From: Reticulitermes speratus
Taxonomy: Eukaryota > Arthropoda > Insecta > Blattodea > Rhinotermitidae
Assembly: GCA_021186555.1 (NCBI GenBank)
Contig: JAJKFL010000013.1
Coordinates: 41,169,144 to 41,233,143 of the forward strand
Direction: 5' to 3'
DNA: 64,000 nt
The notes under the pieces: generated by a model
What the model was told of the DNA's origin: nothing
Databases searched by the model: none
Seen by the model: the letters and a program-made list of their open reading frames with translations, nothing else
Shown here: one piece after another, positions 1-11,237 of the stretch
Position numbering within the stretch: the stretch's first letter is position 1
How the letters are laid out: each line of letters starts with the position of its first letter
Made by a program: the position numbers and the translations under genes

Positions 1-225
1 TTCTTGTCGATTTTAATGAAACTTGAATTTTCTCGACAGATTTTCGAAAATTCCTCAAATATAAAATTTCATGAAAATCCGTCTAGTCGGAGCTGACTTG
101 TTCCATGCGGACGGACGGACAGACAGACAGACAGACAGACGGACAGAGACACAGATAGCCACAGACATGACGAAGCTAATAGTCGCGTTTCGCCATTTTG
201 CGAACGCGCCTAAAAAAGTCAGTTA
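1..225 (+). repeat. Dispersed repeat with GACA/GGAC tract
   Basis: An AT-rich stretch with the phrases TTTCATGAAAATCCGTC and GGAGCTGAC leads into a (GACA)n/(GGAC)n run at about 109-146 and ends GACGAAGCTAATAGTCGCG...AACGCGCCTAAAAA. Similar sequence recurs at 21572-21830 and 35100-35290 (inverted) and twice at 34160-34625. It is non-coding. The element class is not identified. The copy may begin before the window. Confidence 0.7.
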
Positions 226-601
226 AGTTTGTATAAGAAAATAATCGCTGTTTGTCCTGAGATCCATACAAAGCACATAAATGTACTCTGTGGGCGGGAC
301 GTAGAATTTCTTAATGTTAAGCCTGGTGGTATATCAAGTAACCACGAGGCTGTAAAGGGTTAAACAAGATTGTGTTAGATGTGTTTTTTCCGTTTGCATG
401 GATGAGATGACTAATTTTATTTTTCTGAGTCAAGAATTCAGGTTATCCAGCTATCTGGACTGGGTTCCCTCAGTTTCCCCCAGAAAAATTTTGGGAAAGC
501 GCAGTAGAATACCCCACAACCGCTTTCTTCCACATCCTTTTGAAGCCATCTGTTACAAATTATCGTACAATTCGGAATTGCGTAACCTAAGTAGTTAGTA
601 A

Positions 602-865
602 GCCGATCCCAGTAGCCGTGCGGTCTAAGGCGTGGGTCTGCGGCCGCTCGCTTACTGGGATCGTGGGTTCGAATCCCACCGGGGGCATGGATGTCTGGCT
701 GTTGTGAGTGTTGTGTGTTATACAGGTAGAGGTCTCTGCGACGGGCTGGTCCCTCGACCAGAGGAGTCCTACCGAGTGTGGTGTGTCTGAGTGTGATCGT
801 GAAGCCTCGAAAAATGAGGAGGCCTAGGCACCCGAAAAGGGGCTGTTGAGCCATAGAAAAAAAAA
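602..865 (+). mobile_element. tRNA-derived SINE, family A, with perfect target duplication
   Basis: The 5' head resembles a Leu/Ser tRNA: A-box-like GTGCGGTCTAAGGCG and B-box GGGTTCGAATCCC at about 665-680. It is followed by a body (AGGTCTCTGCGACGGGCTGG) and a tail ending GGGCTGTTGAGCCATAG plus an A run. An 11-base direct repeat, GTAGTTAGTAA, flanks it at 591-601 and 866-876, so this is an intact retroposed copy rather than a functional tRNA gene. Open frames across it are repeat-derived. Confidence 0.9.
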
Positions 866-876
866 GTAGTTAGTAA

Positions 877-1319
877 GCGTTGTTGAATAGGCTATGAAGA
901 AGATTAGTGAGCAGAGGATGTATTTTTGTAAGTTTTCAGTCCAGTCTTATAGGTGTACGTCAGTTTACACGTCTTCAGTTTGTAGTTTTCATTGTTAGGA
1001 ACGCTGTGTATTTACGTGCCGCGTACTGATGTACGTGCGGTTCGCTCGTTTCTTCAAGTACAGTCGAAGAAGAAAGAGGAGGAGCAATCAGTGACCAAGA
1101 ATGAAGGGATGTTCTGTGTTGATTACTGAATTCCCTGTACTTGCACTAATCGATTTTCATTAGTTTAGCCTTGTTCGTTCAAGCCCGGTAAGTGATCTGT
1201 AAAACTAGGCTACGTTTGGTAACGACCATCATTATTGTGAGTAACATTTTTTTATGGAAACATGTTTAGTGTTGTATTTATGCGTGTATTGAAATGTATG
1301 AGTATGTTAGCACGATGTT
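877..1319. other. Non-coding stretch, nothing recognised
   Basis: No supported gene, RNA or repeat. A T run at 1318-1330 belongs to the next SINE. Confidence 0.6.
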
Positions 1320-1579
1320 TTTTTTTTTAATTTTTATTGAAGGGCCCCGCAGCAGATGCTACGGACGCACCGCAGTCTTGAAGGCTTATTTGTGCTTTTC
1401 CATTTTAATGGAGCACCGGTGGAATGAAATTGACAGGAGAAAACCGAAGCACTCGGAGAAAACCTGTCCCTCTGCCACTTTGTCCACCACAAATCCCACA
1501 TGCACCAACCCCGGGATTGAACTCGGGCCTCCGCGATGAGAGGCTGGCGACTAACCGCCTGAGCCATGGCACGGCCCAT
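1320..1579 (-). mobile_element. tRNA-derived SINE, family D, with target duplication
   Basis: Read on the minus strand, the head is GGGCCGTGCCATGGCTCAGG with a tRNA-like A box, then a B box (GAGTTCAATCCC) near 1512-1523. The 3' end reads GCAGACTGCGGTGCGTCCGT-like sequence and TGCTGCGGGGCCC before an A-rich tail. CACGATGTT occurs at 1311-1319 and 1580-1588, a 9-base target duplication. Related copies lie at 10105-10341 and about 11065-11237. Confidence 0.85.
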
Positions 1580-1842
1580 CACGATGTTATGTCAAGTTTT
1601 AAATAACCAGTAAGGATCGTAATAACCGAATTTAACAGTAAAATGTTGCCCAACACAGCAATGTGTGATTTATGTAACGTTGAGCCTTTATCTAACGAGA
1701 AAGGTCTTCGCTTTACCCATTCTCGTGTTACACATTATTCCGTAGAAATGCTGGTGCTGCGTGTGTGGCGGTGTGTTGGCATAGACACCATTCTTATGGA
1801 CGCGGCCAAGATGTTTTACGCTTAGAAATGGGTAGGTAAAAG

Positions 1843-2565
1843 GTAAAGTTTACCCTAGAACAGGCCACGAGAGCCCAGAGGGGGAGTAGAGGTATATCAC
1901 TACTCTTTCTTTAACCTCGGCGCTAGATGGGGGTGGGTGGTCAACGCCACGCCCCGGCCGCTTTACCCCCGGGAATGACCCGGTACCCATTGTACAGGAG
2001 GCTCGGTAGGCCTCAGGGCCGGCCTGGACGGGTGCTGAAAATCTCGCCTCCACCGGGATTTTTTTTTTTTTTTGCCTGTCCGGGGTTTTTTCCCTTTGAT
2101 CCATTTTTGTACTGTTTTAAATCCTTTTTGTCCTTCATGTCACTTTACGTTCCATGCTACCGTCCTTACAACAAACACAACACAAAAATCCATGCCCCGG
2201 TGGGATTTTTTTTTTTTTTTTATTAATTCCTGGGTTTTCCCCTTTGATCCATTTGTACTGTTGAAGTCCTTTTTGTCCTGCATGTAACTTTACGTTTCAT
2301 GCTATCGTCCATACATCTATCACAACACAAACATCCATGCCCCCGGTGGGATTCGAACCCACAATCCCAGTAAGCGAGCGGCCGAAGACCCACGCCTTAG
2401 ACCGCACGGCCACTGGGATCGGCATGGGATTCGAACCCATGATCCTAGCAAGCGAGCGGCCGAAGACCCACGCCGTAGACCGCACGGCCACTGGATCGGC
2501 AATTCGATCCCCTGATCGTCCAGCCCGTAGCTTGTCGCTATACCGACTACGCTATCCCGGCCCAG
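1843..2565 (-). mobile_element. Composite SINE cluster (family B body, two family A heads, one family B head)
   Basis: From left to right the segment holds a family B body (1843-2060), a roughly 140-base unit present twice (about 2084-2215 and 2230-2345, each with CCTTTGATCCATTT and TTTTGTCC), two tandem family A tRNA-like heads (2335-2421 and 2428-2497), and a family B head (2498-2565, ending CTACGCTATCCCGGCCC). All are on the minus strand. The arrangement looks like tandem duplication plus nested insertion. Long T runs at 2060 and 2209 are SINE internal or terminal tracts. Confidence 0.75.
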
Positions 2566-2869
2566 ACATCGGTAGGTACCTACCTTATGACCATCCCTTC
2601 ACTACACTTGTTCAGTACGTAACACCGCCCGTAGAAACACTCCGACACACCACATGGACTAGATCCCGTTGGATCATACTTGAAGTAGTCAGATGTTTGT
2701 ATGCATGCATGGCATATCATTTAATAAAACCTTGGGCACTGACCTACATCTTCATCTTGCGTCAGTTCTGAAGTCAACAACTTCGTCATTTTATAATTCT
2801 AACATTTTTAACATTTTTATTAATGTAATGCCACGATTGTTGTGTTGGTACTTGGAAACCTTTGTACTT
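2566..2869. other. Non-coding, nothing recognised
   Basis: AT-rich sequence without supported features. Confidence 0.5.
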
Positions 2870-2870
2870 T

Positions 2871-2965
2871 GGATTCCCTGAAGGTGGCTCCGTGGCGCTG
2901 AAACATGTAGGAATTTTGTATGTTAATACATGATTTTTGGTAGTTTTATGTGTATTTGTTGGTTA
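2871..2965 (+). repeat. Hammerhead-like repeat unit, copy 1
   Basis: GGATTCC (2871-2877) precedes a degenerate core CTGAAGG (2878-2884), a GC-rich hairpin, then GAAACATGTA (2900-2909) and GGAATTT (2910-2916). GGATTCC can pair with GGAATTT as stem I, allowing G-T pairs. The conserved tail TGTGTATTTGTTGGT lies at 2949-2963. Other members are at 5330-5518, 6105-6197, 10745-10837, 14151-14215, 17009-17526, 25022-25136 and 55615-55747. Confidence 0.6.
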
Positions 2966-5329
2966 CTCTGCTTATCGGTAGGTACCTGTATGGGTAGTGT
3001 TAATGGGCATTTTTTTAAAATTTGCAACACTTTTTATTGTTACATGTTTGACACACACACACACACACGTTAGGTAGCACACTTTGTATGTAACATTCAT
3101 GTCTTAAACCGGCATAACGCTGAAAAACTGCATAATAGTACGTGACACAAATATTTTATTTATCGATGTACTATACAGTGGGAAGTGCAGAATTTGTAGT
3201 GTGCCATTTTAGATAGAGCTTTGCCGATTCTTCGGAACACTCTGGTCGTTTTTTCTTATGAATACCTTCATACATTTCTTATAAACTTTGCTGTTTTTAA
3301 ATCAGTCAATAGAATGGTAGGCTGCCGACGTGTCTGCCATTTCTTATTCCCGGCGGGAACAATAGAATTTGTGTCTTCACCATTTTTTCCAGAATGGTTC
3401 TGGGGCCCACCCAGTTTACTGTGCAAAGAGTATCGGGGGTTTCTTTTTTTTTTTTTTGAGTGGTAAAGACAGTCTGAGCTTGTAGTTGGTTGTTCACTTC
3501 CCATATGATGCCGAAGTGAATGCATGAAGAACGCCTTTGTAGCTTAAACATAGGAACACCTTTTCATTCACGCTGTTTCAATACGACTCTTTGGCTGCTA
3601 ACTCGGAATGAATGTGGTGAAAGAAGAGAATGCTGATATGAGGTCATTACAGTCATTACAGTCATCACAATAACCACTTCAGTCCAGTTCATTTTTTCAC
3701 AAACCCTTTCTATAATCGAGTATAACGTTATGTGTAGGCTATAGTGTGAAGTATTCCATTCGTTCCTTGTTTTCTTCATGGTCCATGAATTACATGGACG
3801 CTGTTAGGTGATGAGTACAAATTGTAAAGCTACTCATTTTCTAACTCAAATTGTTATATTATGCCCCTGATTCACGCTAGTGTCTAAGTGGCGTCTTCCC
3901 TAGAAAACTTGCAATCAGAATGTTGCATTGGTGTTTTGTGTATAACCGTTCATACTACCTGCCCGACCAATTGTGTCCTTGATCGTATCTCCTTCCCGAT
4001 ACCAGGTAGAGAATGCAGATTTTAAAACTCCTGCTTCTCCGGGTGCATTGTCCTTCCGTTTACATGTACGTGTTACGGAGGTGGTGGTGATTTTACAGCC
4101 AGAATGTACGTTTTTTTTTTTTTTTTTTATTTCCCTTTCGTGCTATATGCCAAGTCTCGTCTATCTAATCCTCGATCTAATCACCCTAAATTCATTAAGT
4201 GAAACCTGTAATTTATGAAGCTTCTTATGCCTCGCGTGTACCGACTGATAGCATGGTGTGTTTATCACAAAGGGACCTTTCGAGTCTACTTAGAATAAAC
4301 AGTACATGGGACGTAATATTAATTTTCCTATAAGATGCGGTGTTGTTTCAGTGTACAGTCAACATGCAGACCCGATTGATATTTAGTTACCATCGAATTA
4401 CCGCTATTTATTCAACTTAATCTTTACCTATAGGACAAATGAAGACCACCACTGAATTCTTTGCCAGATCCGAAGTCTTAGTTATGAGTTTAAGGCGTGT
4501 ATGTGTAGACGTGTACTGCTATGAAATTAACTTCGCGTCATGTGCAACGATTCAGGAACCAGCCTGTGCTCCCGACCGGTGGGTTTGGACGACCGTTCTC
4601 CGGAGTAAAGTTGCCATGCCGTGAACCAGACCATCAGCTCATCCAGCGTTTAGGTTAGAGATGCGTGGAGTTCTGTCTGCATGTCTCCTTTACGCTTCCA
4701 TGGCGTAGTGTAAGCACAGCAGTGAAATTATTGTCGCTTTTAGATTATCTTCACATAAGAAAAACCAGAATTGTCCCAGTGCACGGCATGAGGGCATGTG
4801 GGGCAACGAAATGAGAAATAAATTGTGTTATATGCAGTAAATGTTATGAATATGGAGAAACTCACGAAGTCTCTTTCCCCACGAAACTCTCAGTTGTGTG
4901 ATCTCGTAATATTGTCAGCAGCTGTCACGTAGAATGTACAGTGTCGCGGAAATGAGCACATTTCGCACGGATTGACGTACTGGTGTCACTCTCATTCTCT
5001 AAGAACCGTGGGAACGAAATGAGAAGTGGACAAGAAGTTCTGGGAAGGACTTGCTTCTGCTATCCTTCCAGTGAGACAAGGAGTAACTGTAAACTAGGCC
5101 AATAGCTAATTATACATTTACTAGCTCTGTTGTCCAGTTTGTAATATTTAGCATTTGTAGCTATGTATTTATATGATGCCTGTACCAAATTTCACATGGC
5201 CTACTTAGAATCGTCCGCAAGTTAATGCCATCAAAGGGAAAGCTAACTATAACTTTTCGCAGCGGCCATATTTTTAAGGTTCTGCTGTTGATCAAAATAC
5301 ATATTTCGTAATATACAATCGTACACAAC
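2966..5329. other. Non-coding stretch with simple repeats
   Basis: It holds a short (CA)n at 3051-3068 and T runs near 3441-3456 and 4110-4128. Open frames are short and show no family resemblance. No gene is supported. Confidence 0.6.
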
Positions 5330-5518
5330 ACCATATATAAGTGGATTAGGCAACAAGTTTCGGCTTACAACAAGCCATTATCAGGCCTTCTCTTTTAAGA
5401 ACCATTCAACAAAACCTTATGATTCTTTCCTACAGCAGTTGAGTGGTTCTTAAAAGAGAAGGCCTGATAATGGCTTGTAGTAAGCCGAAACTTGTTGCCT
5501 AATCGACGTATATATGGT
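5330..5518. repeat. 81-bp inverted repeat carrying two opposed hammerhead-like motifs
   Basis: Arms 5330-5410 and 5438-5518 are reverse complements with about four mismatches and a 27-base loop. The right arm contains CTGATAA (5464-5470), a hairpin TGGCTT...AAGCC, and GAAACTTGTTGCC (5487-5499). AAGGC before the core can pair with GCC(T) after it. The left arm holds the same motif inverted. The short open frame crossing it is not a gene. Confidence 0.85.
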
Positions 5519-6104
5519 TTGTGTATGGCTGTATATTGGGAAATACTGGTATGCATTTGGCCGTATTTTTCATTTTGATTTCTCAAAAATAATTGTAATA
5601 GAAGTTCCGCGTATGTAAAAGGTCTGTTAACACACAAATTTAAAAAAAATCATAAACTGTCACTAGCGTTATTTTCATCGTTACGTCGTGTTGATGTTAC
5701 TGATGGCAGAGAATTGAAATGTATAAAGGTGAGAGTGCCTCCAGTTTATTTGTGGGGGCATCAATTTGGCTGGTTCAGGTCATTAGGGGGTACGGAGAGA
5801 GACGAATTATTATGCCAGAGGTCTTTGTTGCCATATAAAATCATGATCTCATGTGTTCTTGCTAGTGGCAAGGGTTATTTGAAAACTCAACGGGAAGTTA
5901 CTTGTAAATGAAAATATGATTAACGCCATCTGTTCAGTAATCGAGGGTAATTATGGCCTCGTGAGTCAGTACAAAGGCATGTAATCCACCGTCTCGTTGT
6001 ATATTTATATAGATTTAAGATAAAATTATGTAGATTTAAGATAATATTAATCGATTAATGTGTATACCGTGTTTGACGTATGACACTTTCACTTGTTTTA
6101 TAGA
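5519..6104. other. Non-coding, nothing recognised
   Basis: AT-rich DNA. A 65-residue open frame at 5714-5911 has no recognisable domain. Confidence 0.5.
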
Positions 6105-6197
6105 GAACTCCTTGATGATGGCCCAGCTAGGCCGGAACATGTTGGACATACAATAAAATAATTGCGGTATCCCAGCGTCATTGTACACAGTTGGTTT
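6105..6197 (+). repeat. Hammerhead-like repeat unit, copy 3
   Basis: AACTCC precedes TTGATGA (6112-6118), then hairpin GGCC-CAGCTA-GGCC, GGAACATGTT and GGA. An AATAAA is at about 6152. The conserved tail appears as GTACACAGTTGGTTTGC at 6183-6199. Confidence 0.6.
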
Positions 6198-6747
6198 GCT
6201 TTAACGACCGATAAAATGTACACTGTAGATACACAACGTCACACGCTGGTAGAGAGCACAAATGGACGGCGTTTGTGATTAACTGGCACGTGGAATGTAC
6301 TGCCCGTTTAAAATGGATATCAGGTTCTTCGATGAACGTAATTTCTCTGTGCTACTTGCCGCACAGTTTCGCTCAAGCGCTAACACTTTGACTTGTATTT
6401 GGGGGAGAGGTGGTTGGTTCGAATCTCCACCGGGACACAATCCTGAGTTGTTGTGTGGGCTTCCTTAGTGTTTTCAGGTATACTCCGTGATTGTACGTCA
6501 ATTCGGCCAGGAAAGCTCGCTTCGACATCCTGACCAATTCATTATTCGCTAGTTATCCTACCGTATAGGCTGAGCTACTGATGTCGAATAAAGAGTAACT
6601 ACTTAATCTTCTCCTGTTGTGTTGTATGTCGGCTGAGTGGTTGTAGCGTTTATGTACATTTTTTTGTTTTGGTTCAACTTCCCATGCAAGGTGGACCTGC
6701 GATTGAGCATATGAAACAGACTTTTGGTCAGACATTCCAATATACAC
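6198..6747. other. Non-coding, with a tRNA-like B-box remnant
   Basis: GGTTCGAATCTCCACC at about 6416-6431 looks like a B box from a degenerate SINE. Nothing else is recognised. Confidence 0.45.
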
Positions 6748-6935
6748 ATTCATTCATTCATTCATTCTATAGTCTGTCTTACATCAGGTCTGTGGCCTCT
6801 TCCAAAGCGAGTTCGCCACAGGGTGCGATCTAGTGCTTCTTCTTTCAGTTTCCAGTATCTTCTCTTTTCCTTAAGGGCATCCAGTAGCTGCTTACACCTC
6901 TTCCTCGTCTTCCTGTCATTTCTATCCTTCCCAAT
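6748..6935 (-). mobile_element. LINE family 1, 3' end fragment
   Basis: On the minus strand it encodes the tail RKKQLLDALKEKRRYWKL-like peptide and ends in a (GAATG/AATG)n tract. It is the same 3' end as the copy at 8261-8922, opposite in orientation. CAATATA-like sequence occurs on both sides, a possible target duplication. Confidence 0.75.
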
Positions 6936-8250
6936 ATATTACGGAACGAATATTCTTGCTTGGACGCAGAGGTAACGTTTTTTGTGTTGTGCGTAGAGCC
7001 TTTGAACCGAAGGCAAGTACGTATTTCTTAAGTGTCTGTGGTTACTCTTCCATCATTTTTGTACGTAGTCGCAGGGTTTGAAGGAAATTTTGCTTCTTGT
7101 GGGTATGGCGTCTTTATTCAAATTCTTGTTTTTCGGAATATGGAATTTATATAGGTGCAGATGCCATACACAAACGCTATTCTACTGCAATTCTCAATAC
7201 GATTTGGAAGTCGTCTTATAGGAATATTAATGATTAAGATGGGGAACGGCTGTATTTATTCATAAATTTATTGTATTACAGGACAGAGCTCAAGAAGTAA
7301 GAACGACAGATCACGTGGGTAGTGACCTACTTAACCACGTATATAAACTTCACTGTTTTAACGTTGAGTAACTGATGTCAACTATACAGACTGTATTTAG
7401 TGCGTCTAGAAAGTCAGAAGACAGTATTTCATAGAGATATTTCTCCATCAAGCTGACCCGTGCCCAAGCAGATACAGGCCTATAAATATAAATACTTGCC
7501 ATCACGCAAGTTATCTCTTGGGTGCGTCTTGTTCTCGAGGTTCCCTTCTGTCGTATTGTGCTGGTCTCTGACTTGTGCAAAGGGAGGAGGAGGGTGATTG
7601 TGGTGGGAAAAGCAACCCGGTGAGCTGAATAGCAGAAAGAGACGTAGTGATGGTGTAGCTACAGATATGCTGTGAAATATTACCGTTTAGGTATCAACTT
7701 TTGAAGTGTTGTAGCATCTCATAGGATCGTAGCGGTCACGCCACTGGACCCGCGACTGGTGGCTTCAAGTCTTGTTTCGTAGTCATAAGTTCAGTTTGAG
7801 TATAAAGAAATACAAGTGAATGTGAGCATTTTTTTTGTTTCACTTGCTTATCATTAATTCGGGTGTGTTTAGATGAAAAGTACTACACAGTATATATATA
7901 TATATATCATGCTCACTTGTTATCCGTAACGTAAACCAAAAAATTCAGTCTACGTAAACTTTACGCTGATAATCAGTAGGAGTCCTACGCATTTCTGGCA
8001 GGATTTTTTATTTTTTATCCTTTATAATTCTTACAGTTTCCCATTACGGTATTTTAAAATTCACCGCCAAGCCTCCCCCCCCGTATTACCCGGAATTGTG
8101 ACAGCAGTGATTTTTCTTATCAGATAAATTGCAGTGAGAAGAATGTGAAGGAAGTATATGTACGATAAATAACATGGGTCTGTAGTTAGACTTTTTGGAT
8201 TAAATTTTTTATTCTTTGCAGGGTTAAATGTTATCAGTTTATTAGAAGTC
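6936..8250. other. Non-coding stretch
   Basis: It contains a (TA)n run at about 7890-7908 and short unassigned open frames. No gene is supported. Confidence 0.5.
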
Positions 8251-8260
8251 ATATGGACCT

Positions 8261-8922
8261 TCTCAAGGCAACCATCCCCAATGAAAATTATGATAGATCA
8301 AAAACAATTGGAGAATGTGGAATATTTCAATTATTTGGGTAGCATGATAACAAATGATGCAAGGTGTACACGTGAAATTAAATCCAGAATTGCCATGGCA
8401 AAAGCAGCATTCAACAAGAAGAAAAATCTTTTCACCAGCAAACTGGAATTAAATTTAAGGAAGAAACTAGTAAAGTGCTACATTTGGAGCATAGCTGTGT
8501 ATGGTGCTGAAACGTGGACACTTCGGAAAGTAGATCAGAAGTATCTGGAAAGTTTTGAAATGTGGTGCTGGAGAAGAATGGAGAAGATCAGTTGGACCGA
8601 TCGTGTGAGAAATGAAGAAGTATTACACAGGGTCAAGGAGGAGAGGAATATCGTACATACAATAAAAAGAAGAAAGGCTAACTGGATTGGTCACATCTTG
8701 CGTAGAAACTGCCTTCTGAACCATGTGATTGAAGGAAAGTTAGAAGGAAGGATATAAATGACGGGAAGACGAGGGAGAAGACGTAAGCAGCTACTGGATG
8801 ACCTTAAGGAAAAGAAGAGATACTGGAAATTGAAAGAGGGAGCACTAGATCGCACCCTGTGGAGAACTCGCTTTGGAAGAGGCTACGGACCTGTCGTAAG
8901 ACAGACTACAAAAAATGAATGA
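8261..8922 (+). mobile_element. 5'-truncated LINE (non-LTR retrotransposon), C-terminal reverse-transcriptase-region ORF
   Basis: The frame opens within FSRQPSP, then MKIMIDQ, FNYLGSMI, the YGAETWTL motif and WCWRRMEKISWTD. These are typical of the end of the polymerase ORF in insect LINEs (RTE/jockey-like endonuclease-reverse transcriptases). A TAA at about 8755-8757 interrupts EGRI-MTGRRGRRRKQLL, after which the frame continues to YGPVVRQTT. The 3' end is (AATG)n. ATATGGACCT at 8251-8260 and 8923-8932 is a perfect 10-base target duplication. The copy is dead on arrival because it lacks the endonuclease and the catalytic palm. Confidence 0.9.
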
Positions 8923-8932
8923 ATATGGACCT

Positions 8933-10097
8933 AATGTGGTTTTATTATGTTATAAGGTCCGAAGAGATGTGACAGTAGAGGCTGTGTTCCGGCTCATTCA
9001 GAGTTGGTTGCGTATATTACTGGCTATGTAGTAATGAAATATTTTTGTGACATTGTCCGTCGTCTCAGGCCAAAGAAAGGCCCACACCTTTTCGGAAAAT
9101 GGATGTTACCGTCTTGTGGTGGAAAGGGGAGAGGCAGAACGTACTGTGGTGGTGCCGTTAGAACAGGGATGCACAAATCCCGGCCGGGCGACTAAATTTT
9201 GTGCGGTGGCGCATTATATTTGTGTGTCCCCAGTGTGGAACTTGCTTCATTTCACAATTCTGGCGCCTAGAATTTTTAGGTGGCTACTAGATTTTTGAAA
9301 ATTGGTGCAACCGTGCTTTAGAAAGACCTTATCCAATGATAGTGACTGGCTGTTTCTAAAGGCCCCACCAGATTAGGTTCTCTCTGTTCCCCTTTGACCT
9401 CAAGACGGATACATGTCCATTCCCCTAAACGTTTTTTTAGGCTTCAGACAATGGACAATGTCCAAATTATCAGTCAAGCGTATTACATTACAGTGCAATG
9501 GTGTGATCATTACACCATCAGAATCCTTTAAAGCGGAATGTAAGTAATGTGCTTTACAAGCCCTTGGGCGTGCTTTTGAACGCTACAGTAGTGCTTGCTT
9601 TAATTTCAAGTGTATATCATAAGCAATATATACGGTTCTCAGTCCTCACACAGCATGCGACAGGCATAACAAACACATATGCTGTAAGGTCGATTCCGTC
9701 ATTTACCTCCAAATGAAACTGTGTGACGCAAGAAACTGGAATTGATAACCGGTTGCTAGTTGTATGTCAGCTTGCTGCATATTTAAATAACTCAAACCTG
9801 TGAATTCGCAGTCGGCGGTTGCGTTTTAGAGTTCCAAAGGATTTGACCTTGGAAGTTTGTGTCCCTTGTAGTGGTACCTACACGTTTAGGCATGTCTTAC
9901 ATTAAATTGGGTATTGTTATTGCAGCAAAAAATATTTTGGCTTAGGATTGGGACTGTGATGGCTTTTGTTAACAATGCAGTAAACCTTCGTATTTTGTAA
10001 GAGTCGGAGGCTTGCTTGACCATACGAGCTCTTCAAGAATAACTTAGCTACATGGAGTTAGCTGGAGGTTATATTGTTACTTTGCTTGCTTTATGGT
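8933..10097. other. Non-coding, nothing recognised
   Basis: No open frame with family resemblance and no clear repeat. Confidence 0.5.
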
Positions 10098-10104
10098 GAA
10101 AGAT

Positions 10105-10341
10105 TTTTTTTGAAAGGCCCCGCAGCAGATGCTACGGACGCACCGCAGTCTTGAGGCTTCTTGTGCCACCCTGTGATAAAGATGAGAGAAAGACGATCAG
10201 TTTTTTTTTTTTCATTTTTCCAAGTAATGGACAACCGGTGGAATGAAATTGACAGGGGAAAACTGAAGTACTCGAAGAAAAACCTGTCCCAGTGCCACTT
10301 TGTCCACCACAAATCCCACATGGACTGACCCGGGATCAAAC
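10105..10341 (-). mobile_element. SINE family D, 5'-truncated at the tRNA-like head
   Basis: It matches 1320-1579 (GCCCCGCAGCAGATGCTACG, CCACTTTGTCCACCACAAAT) but stops near the B box. GAAAGAT at 10098-10104 and 10342-10348 suggests a short target duplication. Confidence 0.8.
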
Positions 10342-10348
10342 GAAAGAT

Positions 10349-10744
10349 AGACTTGTAGTATAGTGTTGTGCGTCTGTCCCTCTAATGACTTTTTAACAGG
10401 TTTTTATATACCTTTTGTATAAACATTGTCACATCATTGGAGTCGAAGCCATGTCTATATCCTTCAGGTCACATCATTAATAATACCAATATGTCGCCAA
10501 TGTAAACTTACAAGACGGAAGCAACACTCTGTTACGGTGCGTGAATTATTTGTGGTAACACGGTTTCGCAGTATGCAGCTATGGGAAGGCAGTTGTTGCA
10601 GTTAATCTACAGTAAGGTACAGGCCACATGAAGTGCGTATTTACGTGTATGAGGAATGTACAGCTGAAACCCATGAGAAGATGCTGATGGGCGAACGTGT
10701 TGCAGCAGTCAGAAACAAGACAGGCAATTAATATTTAATTAATA
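10349..10744. other. Non-coding, nothing recognised
   Basis: No supported feature. Confidence 0.5.
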
Positions 10745-10837
10745 CATCAACCAGATTATGCACTTAATAAAATACATTCAGAAGCAAGTATAAAACTCCT
10801 ACATGTTTCGGCACCGAGGTGCCATCATCAGCGAGTT
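10745..10837 (-). repeat. Hammerhead-like repeat unit, best-preserved copy
   Basis: Read on the minus strand: AACTC, one base, CTGATGA, T, GGCAC-CTCG-GTGCC, GAAACATGTA, G, GAGTT. AACTC and GAGTT are exact complements (stem I), and the 5-bp stem II has a tetraloop. The palindrome ACATGT could form stem III between two molecules. Downstream are AATAAA-like sequence and the tail GTGCATAATCTGGTTGATG. Confidence 0.7.
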
Positions 10838-11064
10838 ATTCTGAACAAAGGAGTACAAGGCCAACGCGCTTAAACTAGTTATTGTGTCGCCTTTTTTAAA
10901 ATGATTAAACTACTAATATTCTAAAATACACAAAGTTAATAATCATAAAATTACAGTGTTGTAAATTTAATTTAAAAATTTTTTAAAATCACAATATCTT
11001 GATTTTTAAATGTTATTTAATAACGCTGTCCGTTGCGAAGACTGTATAGCATCGGTGATAGATG

Positions 11065-11237
11065 AGCGAGTATGGAGCATTGGTGGAGTGATAATGACCG
11101 GGGAAATTCAAAGCACGCGGAGAAACCCCTGTTTCAATGCCACTTTGTCCACCACAAATTCCGCATGGACTTGCGTGGGATTGAACCCGGTCCTCCGTGG
11201 TGAGGGGCCAGCGACTAACCACCTAAGCCACGCCATT
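11065..11237 (-). mobile_element. SINE family D, partial
   Basis: It shares GCCACTTTGTCCACCACAAAT and a tRNA-like head (B box near 11176-11190, A box near 11210-11225) with 1320-1579. The 3' end found in other copies is missing. Confidence 0.75.

Noticed and set aside
602..690. A functional tRNA gene at the SINE head
   Set aside because: A and B boxes are present, but the sequence continues into a SINE body and poly-A tail with target duplications, and several copies exist.
8061..9298. An intact retrotransposon gene
   Set aside because: Only the C-terminal 200 or so codons are present, with a stop and no catalytic palm or endonuclease.
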